DNA of 27,456 nt from a virus. Below, piece by piece: positions 1 through 4,750 of the stretch. A program made the position numbers and the translations under genes. A model generated the notes under the pieces. The model was given only the letters and a program-made list of their open reading frames with translations. It searched no databases and was not told the origin of the DNA. Position 1 is the stretch's first letter, and each line of letters opens with the position of its first letter. Where the stretch lies: the IMG/VR virus record IMGVR_UViG_3300022074_000298, positions 1-27,456 of that record. One strand, 5' to 3'.

Positions 1-241
1 ATGCCCATCGCTCTTGAAGTCTCGCACGGAGAGTAATTCGGCTGAAGCATCGAGCATATGTACTTTCATTGAGCCAATTTACAAATTCATTATCCTTACC
101 AGAAGTGTATTTATTTTCGTTTTGCATCTGGAATATCTCTATCTCTCTCTCAACGACAGTTTGTTTAATTTGCTGAAACAGATAGTCTTTGATGCAATCT
201 AGCTTATCGCTACCGCATGGTAAATTTGTTTGGATGTTCAT
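1..241 (-). CDS. Hypothetical protein, partial (3' end beyond left edge)
   Basis: An open minus-strand frame runs from an ATG at 241-239 to the left edge, giving 80 visible residues with no stop. The start overlaps the recombinase stop codon as ATGA (241-238), a typical translational-coupling junction. AAAGG lies just upstream inside the recombinase end. The visible part is hydrophilic, with two early cysteines (PC and DC near residues 9 and 16), a glutamine/glutamate-rich helix-like stretch and an Arg-rich end (RARLQERW). I do not recognise the family. Its position directly after a serine recombinase in the same transcript suggests an accessory or directionality role, but that is only inference. 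The plus-strand frame over the same bases (14-202, TTG start) looks like its shadow. Confidence 0.6.
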   Translation of the reverse strand, partial: MNIQTNLPCGSDKLDCIKDYLFQQIKQTVVEREIEIFQMQNENKYTSGKDNEFVNWLNESTYARCFSRITLRARLQERWA

Positions 242-1113
242 TTCTTTTCTACCTTTCTTGTCCTTAACTTTACATCTGGGTTTCTTGCGTAGAAGTCTTT
301 TGATTTCCTTTGTGATTGTCTTGGTTTGTTGTAAGGATCCTCCACCCTCTTAATGATGTTTGAAATTGTGGAGGCATGCCAACTGCCACCCTCACGAGCG
401 GTACTAAACCCTCGTGCATTGAACTCTTCTGCTATTGTTCGATAGCTATGCCCGGCATTGAGCCGGTACTGAATGTCCTGGTACCACATATTGGCAAACG
501 CATCAGCGTCATCACTGACCCGGATACCAGCGTTCTCTCTGGCGAGATCCATGTTTTCGTGAACACCCAGCTTATAGACTATCTTACCATTCTTGGCAGT
601 ATGAAAGCCCTTACTGTTTATCTCAGCATTGATCCTAGCTAGACCCTGCTTAGTAGCGGAGCTGGCCCTCTCAGCGACTGACTGAGCAATCATACTTTCT
701 TGGCCCAGCACAGATACCAGAGCATCAGTATCAAGGTTAGAGTATGCCGGCTTGTCACATATAATGAGCTTACACTTATCTTTTGCCAGAACCTTTTCAA
801 AGAACTGCATAGCGTGCCAGGCTTTACGCGACAGTCGGGAGAAGTCTGCAATAATTATATGCCCCTTCCCCCCTTTCTTTTTGCTTTTAACGGCATCAGC
901 AAGACAAGCATTCAAGCCAGGTCTATCGTCAAAGGGCAACCGACCGGAGTATCCCTCGTCTATATACCATTTAATTTCGTGCTTACCGCCATTCAGAAAA
1001 GTCGTGATAACGTGCTTCTGTCGTTCGATATCCTGCTTGTCGGTACTGACCCGGACGTAGGCATGGTATACACCCTTATGCGGTTTACCGGGTTCGTATA
1101 TAGTATGCGCCAT
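238..1113 (-). CDS. Serine recombinase (resolvase/integrase family)
   Basis: Predicted site-specific recombinase that cuts and rejoins DNA through a 5'-phosphoserine link. The N-terminal catalytic domain (about residues 15-150) has AYVRVSTDKQ with candidate nucleophile Ser23 and Arg21, then DEGYSG followed by RPGL (52-67), then ADFSRLSR (89-96) supplying the two conserved arginines R93 and R96. A Recombinase-type C-terminal region follows (HSYRTIAEEFNARG, then GGSWHASTISNI), ending in a Lys/Arg-rich tail. At 291 residues it is longer than a resolvase/invertase but much shorter than large serine integrases, with no zinc ribbon or coiled coil seen. The start overlaps the upstream stop by one base (TAATG), with AAGGAG about nine bases ahead. 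In a phage with a T7-like virion it may act in lysogeny, inversion or multimer resolution; which one cannot be told from here. Confidence 0.9.
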   Translation of the reverse strand: MAHTIYEPGKPHKGVYHAYVRVSTDKQDIERQKHVITTFLNGGKHEIKWYIDEGYSGRLPFDDRPGLNACLADAVKSKKKGGKGHIIIADFSRLSRKAWHAMQFFEKVLAKDKCKLIICDKPAYSNLDTDALVSVLGQESMIAQSVAERASSATKQGLARINAEINSKGFHTAKNGKIVYKLGVHENMDLARENAGIRVSDDADAFANMWYQDIQYRLNAGHSYRTIAEEFNARGFSTAREGGSWHASTISNIIKRVEDPYNKPRQSQRKSKDFYARNPDVKLRTRKVEKK

Positions 1114-1355
1114 TAGCTTTGCTCCTTGAGTGGTATCTGATTTTTTAATGCCTTAATAATACTCTTCAGGTTCCCAGTAGCTCGTTGCAGTGGGTAGATC
1201 TGCCCATCAATCTCCTCATACAACTGTTTCTTTGTATACTCATGCCCAACCAACTCCTCTAAATTGTTGAGTACACCTTGCACATCACTAAGGCAGTGAT
1301 CCAAAAACTTACTCTTAATCAAGTTATCAATTTGAATATCAACTTTCTTTTCCAT
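1113..1355 (-). CDS. Small hypothetical protein (80 aa)
   Basis: Second gene of the leftward operon. It overlaps the recombinase start by one base (TAATG) and its own start overlaps the previous stop in the same way. A good Shine-Dalgarno (CTCAAGGAGC) lies within the end of the upstream gene. The product is mostly helical by inspection (DNLIKSKFLDHCLSDVQGVL, then LEELVGHEYTKKQLYEEIDG), without membrane segments or a signal peptide. The family is not recognised. The coupling suggests it is made in proportion to the recombinase. Confidence 0.65.
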   Translation of the reverse strand: MEKKVDIQIDNLIKSKFLDHCLSDVQGVLNNLEELVGHEYTKKQLYEEIDGQIYPLQRATGNLKSIIKALKNQIPLKEQS

Positions 1356-1609
1356 TAGGTTTGCTCCTTGAGTATATCTTTGACGTATTCGTAAACTGAG
1401 AAGTAATCCTCTACTCCTTCATTAAGACCTATGGTGCCGACCGGCTGAGAGAAATCCCAGTAACTGCCATCTCTTGAAAATGTGAGGCCATGCTTTGCGC
1501 ATAACCTCTTGAGTTTGGCATAGTATCTTTTCTCTGACTTTCGATACTCTCTCTGCTCCGGGGATACATATCCCTTGGGTGGCTGTATAAATTTACTTAC
1601 GTTAAGCAT
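1355..1609 (-). CDS. Small hypothetical protein (84 aa), first gene of leftward operon
   Basis: I take the start at 1609-1607 (MLNVSKFIQPP) because GGAGG sits seven bases upstream (GGAGGACAACAAATG on the minus strand). A longer frame from 1651 would begin inside the likely -10 region of the leftward promoter. The product is basic in its middle (REYRKSEKRYYAKLKRLC) with an aromatic C-terminal half (SYWDFSQP, DYFSVYEYV). It could be a small DNA-binding or control protein, but no family is recognised. It ends in LKEQT, almost the same as the LKEQS end of the next gene, because the terminal codons double as the ribosome-binding site of the following gene. Confidence 0.65.
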   Translation of the reverse strand: MLNVSKFIQPPKGYVSPEQREYRKSEKRYYAKLKRLCAKHGLTFSRDGSYWDFSQPVGTIGLNEGVEDYFSVYEYVKDILKEQT

Positions 1610-1731
1610 TTGTTGTCCTCCTTCTACACCCGATCTGTTCGGGATATACATAGATATAGCAAAATGGTACTATTGTACAAGACCTAAAAGTTACTTTTAT
1701 GTAAAAAAATGTGTATAAATATAGGAAAGCT
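1610..1731. promoter_or_regulatory. Divergent control region with TTGTACAA palindrome
   Basis: This gap separates the leftward recombinase operon from the rightward replication operon. On the minus strand a plausible promoter is TTGTAC (1680-1675), a 16-base spacer and TATATC (1658-1653), which would start RNA just ahead of the 1609 start codon. The same bases form a perfect 8-bp palindrome, TTGTACAA (1673-1680), and GTAC also occurs at 1667-1670, eight bases away. This spacing suits an operator. The neighbouring ribbon-helix-helix protein is the obvious candidate ligand. The rightward promoter is less clear: TTGTAC at 1673 has only weak -10 matches (TATGTA near 1698). The binding claim is inference. 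Confidence 0.5.
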
Positions 1732-1974
1732 ATGGAAAACAACGACTTAGAGGGTACAGAAAATGTACAAATTCATCTACGAGTGGACACCAAACTGCGT
1801 GATAAGCTGGTAGAACTAGCGAAACCGGCTCAGAGATCACTCAATAAACAAATCATCTATATGCTGGAACAACAGATGGTTAAGCAGGGCTTACCACACT
1901 ACCGCCAGGATAGATTAAACACCGACCTAAACTCTGCTTTAGACAGCATGGTAGCAAGGGATTTTACCCGGTGA
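1732..1974 (+). CDS. Ribbon-helix-helix (Arc-like) transcriptional regulator
   Basis: Predicted small dimeric DNA-binding repressor. The strand NVQIHLRVD (residues 11-19) is followed by helix KLRDKLVELAK and a second helix SLNKQIIYMLEQQM, the order of Arc/MetJ-type RHH domains, in which the strand reads the major groove. The C-terminal 30 residues are an extension of unknown role. I choose ATG at 1732, with AGGA five bases upstream; an in-frame GTG at 1711 would add seven residues. It is the first gene of the rightward operon, next to the divergent promoter region, so autoregulation and control of the recombinase operon are likely. The stop overlaps the next start as GTGA. Confidence 0.8.
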   Translation: MENNDLEGTENVQIHLRVDTKLRDKLVELAKPAQRSLNKQIIYMLEQQMVKQGLPHYRQDRLNTDLNSALDSMVARDFTR

Positions 1975-2363
1975 ACTGGAGCAGAAGTAAATATAAGGCC
2001 GTCAAAACAACCATAGATGGCATCACATTCGACAGTAAACGAGAGGCCAAACGCTACACAGAGCTGAAGTTGCTAGAGAAGACCGGCATGATAACTCACC
2101 TGGAGTTACAGCCAAAATACGACATCATAATCAATGGGGCAAAAATATGCAGTTACAGGGCAGACTTTTCTTACTTCACCGTTCGAGAGGACGAGAGAGA
2201 CACATACAAGAATTCAAAAGGCGAATGGATTGTGCCTACGAAAACAGACCAAAAGGAGGGGCAGATAGTCGAGGATGTCAAAGGCTTCAAGACACCTATC
2301 TATCGTTTGAAAAAGAAACTTGTAGAGGCATCCTATCCCGGTACGCAGATAGTGGAAATATAA
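1971..2363 (+). CDS. DUF1064 family protein, probable PD-(D/E)XK nuclease
   Basis: A 130-aa protein starting with GTG that overlaps the RHH stop (GTGA). It matches the DUF1064 pattern found in phages: KYKAVKTTIDGITFDSKREA (7-26), LELQPKYDI (44-52), YRADFSYF (62-69), VEDVKGFKTPIYRLKKKL (100-117) and a YPG near the end. The spaced E25, D65 and D102-V-K104 resemble a PD-(D/E)XK nuclease core, and the family is usually thought to be nuclease-like, possibly a Holliday-junction or recombination endonuclease. An extra charged segment (about residues 72-98) sits between the D65 and the E/D-x-K motif. The location among replication genes supports a DNA-processing role. Activity is inferred from motifs only. 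Confidence 0.8.
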   Translation: MNWSRSKYKAVKTTIDGITFDSKREAKRYTELKLLEKTGMITHLELQPKYDIIINGAKICSYRADFSYFTVREDERDTYKNSKGEWIVPTKTDQKEGQIVEDVKGFKTPIYRLKKKLVEASYPGTQIVEI

Positions 2364-2365
2364 CG

Positions 2366-2677
2366 ATGGGCCAGTTTATGCACTTCTTTGACCAGGTAAG
2401 TCCAATGCCATTGCATGACTTTGCTCACCACAAACGAGCCAGAGCGGAGCATATAAAGTTTCGTGCCTTGTTTACAGCCGTGGCCCGGAGACTAGGCCGG
2501 TTCTCACTTAATCAGATAGGCACCATATTCAACCGGGATCATGCATCGATCCTTCACTACACCAAACGGCATGAAGAGCTGGTCAATGAGGATGATAGCT
2601 ATGCACTGATCTACATGGATCTAGAAGAAAATATCAAAAGAATTATGGATGAGAAGTATGGAAATAGCGACCTATAG
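2366..2677 (+). CDS. Stand-alone DnaA domain IV-like DNA-binding protein
   Basis: A 103-aa protein. Residues about 29-75 resemble the DnaA C-terminal domain, which binds DnaA boxes: an initial helix (FRALFTAVARRLGRFSLNQI), then GTIFNRDHASILHYTKRHEEL, matching the GRDHTTVLHACRKIEEL type signature, with RDH at 57-59 and H64. No AAA+ ATPase domain is present, so it cannot be a full initiator. The start is ATG at 2366, two bases after the nuclease stop; an ATG four codons later is also possible, and the ribosome-binding site is weak. The same frame is open further upstream (from 2147), but that part lies across the nuclease gene in another frame. It may guide or block host DnaA, or bind the phage origin about 700 bases downstream. 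Confidence 0.75.
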   Translation: MGQFMHFFDQVSPMPLHDFAHHKRARAEHIKFRALFTAVARRLGRFSLNQIGTIFNRDHASILHYTKRHEELVNEDDSYALIYMDLEENIKRIMDEKYGNSDL

Positions 2678-2849
2678 TTTGATTGTGATTTTGCTTAAAG
2701 ACATAGAACTGCCTCAGAGTATCGACGTTAGACGTCTTGTATTTGAGGACAGAGTTGATTGCTTACGAGTGGCATTAGCACTGGATCAAGAACGTGACCC
2801 AATAGCGAGAAAGAAACAATGCAGGACGAACTACAGTTATGAGAGATAG
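2658..2849 (+). CDS. Small hypothetical protein (63 aa)
   Basis: Fills the gap between the DnaA-like protein and the initiator-like protein. The start chosen is ATG at 2658, which has GAGAAG directly ahead; ATG at 2649 in the same frame would add three residues. It overlaps the previous gene by 20 bases and the following gene by 11. The N-terminus is hydrophobic (YSLIVILL) and the rest charged (RRLVFEDRVDCLRVALALD). No family is recognised. Its compact fit in the operon is the main evidence that it is real. Confidence 0.5.
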   Translation: MEIATYSLIVILLKDIELPQSIDVRRLVFEDRVDCLRVALALDQERDPIARKKQCRTNYSYER

Positions 2850-3783
2850 CGAGAAACTTCTGGAGATCAAACAAGCCCGGCATGAGTTACTACAGCCTCC
2901 CAAAAAGCATACGATGTCTGTAGATAATACGGTAGCTCCCTCCCCTTTTTCTGTCATGCCTAGCCGGGTCTTTGCGGATCAGAGAATACAGAATGCCTCT
3001 ATCCGAGTGCTAGGTACCCTGTGTTGCCATGCAAACAAATACTCCGGGATAGTCTTCACAAACCAGCTTACTATTGGGAATAGACTGGGTATATCGAAAC
3101 AGGCTGTCAGCCGGCAAATGAGGCTACTGGAGAAGTGTGGTTACATCAAGAAGATATACAAAGAGAACCCACTCAGAAAGAAAGGTAGGAAGGGTGCAAC
3201 GTGGCGCGTTATCTATGATCCAGCCACCACTGATGAGGATATTCTTGCACGAAATAAACCGGAGTTTGTCGAGGCTCAGGATGCTGAAGAGACACTCAAG
3301 GTCATTGCAAAAAGTCAACCTGACGTTGACAAAGTGCAGGAGAAAAGTAAACCTGACGTTGACTTTACTGATACAAAAGTCAACCTGGGGGTTGACCAAC
3401 AGGCCAAAAAAGTAAACCTGGGAGTTGACCAGAACTACAGTAGTATAACTAATAGTAGTAAGTTAAGAGAAATAAGTATGAAGATATGCAAAGCTTACTC
3501 GATAGAACGAGAGACTAGGCTAGGATCGATGGCAGGATGGCAGAACGATGAGAGGCAGATAGCAATCGTAGAGAAGTTCCTAGCTCAAGGCCATAGCCAA
3601 AACACAATACTCAAGACCTTCTTAACTTCACTCAATCACTTTGCCAAGACTGGTAAGCGACCGCCCTTCTCTCTTGGATATTACGATACTTACTTTAATA
3701 AAAAGGACAAGCCGACTGTTCAAGATGTCATAAGAAAGACGGTAGGTCGTTCTAAATTTGCCAGCCGTACAAAACATAGATGA
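2839..3783 (+). CDS. Winged-helix replication initiator-like protein (lambda O-like organisation)
   Basis: A 314-aa protein. Residues about 38-126 form a winged helix-turn-helix: SIRVLGTLCCHANKYSG (54-70), LTIGNRLGISKQAVSRQMRL (78-97) and a wing ending TWRVIYDP (121-128). The arrangement resembles phage replication proteins with an N-terminal DNA-binding domain such as lambda O. A charged linker follows (about 130-205), then a helical C-terminal domain (SMKICKAY onward) that would contact replication partners. The linker is low-complexity in an unusual way: residues 158-198 contain SQPDVD, SKPDVD, KVNLGVDQ and KVNLGVDQ, the translation of four iteron-like DNA repeats. It is the last gene of the rightward early operon and overlaps the previous gene by 11 bases. 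The initiator function is inferred from the fold, the position and the iterons inside the gene. Confidence 0.72.
   Translation: MRDSEKLLEIKQARHELLQPPKKHTMSVDNTVAPSPFSVMPSRVFADQRIQNASIRVLGTLCCHANKYSGIVFTNQLTIGNRLGISKQAVSRQMRLLEKCGYIKKIYKENPLRKKGRKGATWRVIYDPATTDEDILARNKPEFVEAQDAEETLKVIAKSQPDVDKVQEKSKPDVDFTDTKVNLGVDQQAKKVNLGVDQNYSSITNSSKLREISMKICKAYSIERETRLGSMAGWQNDERQIAIVEKFLAQGHSQNTILKTFLTSLNHFAKTGKRPPFSLGYYDTYFNKKDKPTVQDVIRKTVGRSKFASRTKHR
3310..3429 (+). repeat. Four iteron-like repeats inside the initiator gene
   Basis: Four copies of a 21-22 bp element beginning AAAAGT at 3310-3330, 3343-3363, 3375-3396 and 3408-3429. The core of copy 1 is GTCAACCTGACGTTGAC, an inverted repeat (GTCAAC and GTTGAC) around five bases. 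Copies 2 and 4 have GTAAAC as left half; copies 3 and 4 have one extra base between the halves. Core starts are 33, 32 and 33 bases apart, close to three helical turns. Because of the 32-base step, copies 1-2 and copies 3-4 are read in different frames, so the DNA and not the peptide is what is conserved. Confidence 0.85.
3310..3487. other. Putative origin of replication (iterons plus AT-rich region)
   Basis: The four iterons (3310-3429) are followed directly by an AT-rich, purine-rich stretch at 3433-3487, where I count 13 G/C in 55 bases. Both lie inside the coding sequence of the winged-helix protein. Lambda has the same arrangement: four inverted-repeat iterons within gene O, followed by an AT-rich unwinding region. 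The iterons would bind the initiator and the AT-rich part would melt. This is inference from layout; no unwinding or binding data exist here. Confidence 0.68.
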
Positions 3784-3935
3784 ACCTCTAGGATTTATGC
3801 ATACAATGATATGGGCTATAAAAATAAAGCATATGCTGACCTCGACACAAAAAAAGGCACCCTTGGGGGGGTGGGGGTCTGCACTAGTGCGGGATGTCTC
3901 ACAAAAATATTTTTCATTATTCATAGGAGGTAAAG
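3784..3935 (+). promoter_or_regulatory. Late-operon leader with possible promoter and G-rich hairpin
   Basis: A 152-base gap between the replication and structural operons. A possible promoter is TTTATG (3794-3799), 17 bases, TATAAA (3817-3822); the -10 is good and the -35 weak. Further on come a short hairpin CACCC (3858-3862) with GGGTG (3869-3873), a run of seven G then T then five G (3865-3877), the palindrome GCACTAGTGC (3881-3890) and AAAAATATTTTT (3903-3914). On the minus strand the G-rich hairpin is followed by CC and a run of T, so it could act as a leftward terminator. A strong ribosome-binding site AGGAGG (3925-3930) ends the region. Confidence 0.4.
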
Positions 3936-4181
3936 ATGAAAATGTATGACGTAGTATCAGGCCGTAAAGTTATCGGCCAAGACAAGAAACGCTGGACAAA
4001 TGTCGGTGTAGCATTCGAAGGAGATGACGGTAAGATCACCGGGATCAAGTTGAATGCCCTTCCCTTACAGAATGAGAATGGCGAAGTATGGCTATCCTTG
4101 TTTGAGCAAAAGCAGAGGGACAATGTTCAAGCGTTCAACAGAGCAACTGAGGAACTATTAGATGACGAAATCCCGATCTAA
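3936..4181 (+). CDS. Small conserved phage-type hypothetical protein (81 aa)
   Basis: Starts at ATG 3936 behind a strong Shine-Dalgarno (AGGAGG, five bases spacing). The product opens YDVVSGRKVIGQDKKRWTNV and continues GVAFEGDD, then IKLNALPLQ and GEVWLSLFEQK. The pattern of a basic-aromatic start, G(V/I)AFE and a LDALP-like motif is familiar from small proteins in phages and plasmids with no assigned role; the predicted strands would suit a small beta-rich fold. The C-terminal end is acidic (EELLDDEIPI). It is the first gene of the late operon, and its last 20 bases overlap the terminase small subunit gene. Confidence 0.75.
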   Translation: MKMYDVVSGRKVIGQDKKRWTNVGVAFEGDDGKITGIKLNALPLQNENGEVWLSLFEQKQRDNVQAFNRATEELLDDEIPI

Positions 4182-4584
4182 GAAACCAAAGATACAGTTT
4201 CCTAATCTCAAGGAGCTGGGATCGGTACGCTCAGTCAAAAGAAAGGTTGGTGGGTCTGATGTTATCTTTGACAACAGAGATAAGTTAGCCCAGGAACTCA
4301 TCAATCTTTCTACGGCTAAGATATCGGATGTTATGTCCTGGGATGCTGAGGGGAATATCACGGTCAAGTCGAGTGCGGATATTCCGGATAGTGTCCTCAC
4401 CGCAATCAAAAAGATTAGGATTGTACCGACACCGGACGGCCGTAATGCGATTGATATTGAGATGATTGATAAGGTTCGGGTGTTGCAGACATTGGCTAAG
4501 GCATCTGGCCTTATGGATCAGGATAAGACCAGCGATAAACCGGCTGTCGTAGAAGTAAAGATGGTAGGCCCGAAGGATGGATGA
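4162..4584 (+). CDS. terS: Terminase small subunit (short, N-terminal HTH not seen)
   Basis: Packaging recognition subunit. Residues about 47-120 match the C-terminal part of Terminase_2-type small subunits: a helix ending KISDVMSWDAEGNITVK, then SSADIPDSVLTAIKKIRI, then an IDIEMIDKVRVLQTLAKAS block and GLM. In this family the middle motif is D-W-(D)-G-x-(V/L), followed by a strand and an H/I-D-K-x-x-A-L-x-x-L-G helix. The usual N-terminal helix-turn-helix of about 60 residues is not visible; instead there is a short Lys/Arg-rich leader (MTKSRSKKPKI). The gene overlaps the previous one by 20 bases and lies just upstream of terL. The assignment is from pattern and position. Confidence 0.75.
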   Translation: MTKSRSKKPKIQFPNLKELGSVRSVKRKVGGSDVIFDNRDKLAQELINLSTAKISDVMSWDAEGNITVKSSADIPDSVLTAIKKIRIVPTPDGRNAIDIEMIDKVRVLQTLAKASGLMDQDKTSDKPAVVEVKMVGPKDG

Positions 4585-4750
4585 GGATGAGGAGTTTGCG
4601 AAACGCTTTGCTCTCAAACCTATCAAGCCGGATGAGAGGTTGTATCAGATACGGTATCTACGGCCAGAGCTGGTAGCAAAACTAAAGGCATATATCAGAA
4701 AGGAGAAGTTTCGATGGAAGAAAAGAAAATCACGCCCGATGGAGGAATGA
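4577..4750 (+). CDS. Small hypothetical protein (57 aa) bridging the terminase genes
   Basis: A short open frame from ATG 4577 (MDEDEEFAKRF) to TGA 4748-4750 fills the gap between the terminase subunits, overlapping terS by 8 bases and terL by 37. It begins acidic and becomes strongly basic (LVAKLKAYIRKEKFRWKKRK). AAGG lies two bases before the start, which is close. The tidy overlap and charge pattern favour a real small gene. The function is unknown; it might be a terminase accessory, but nothing in the sequence proves this. Confidence 0.55.
   Translation: MDEDEEFAKRFALKPIKPDERLYQIRYLRPELVAKLKAYIRKEKFRWKKRKSRPMEE

Noticed and set aside
376-1116. Plus-strand open frames over the recombinase
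   Set aside because: They are mirror frames of a strong recombinase gene; no motif or ribosome-binding site supports them.
2147-2365. 5' extension of the DnaA-like frame
   Set aside because: It lies over the DUF1064 gene and its peptide has no sensible motif; the protein most likely begins at 2366.
3310-3429. CRISPR-like array
   Set aside because: Regular 33-base spacing could suggest it, but the repeats are only about 21 bases, the gaps 11-12 bases, and all are within a coding gene.
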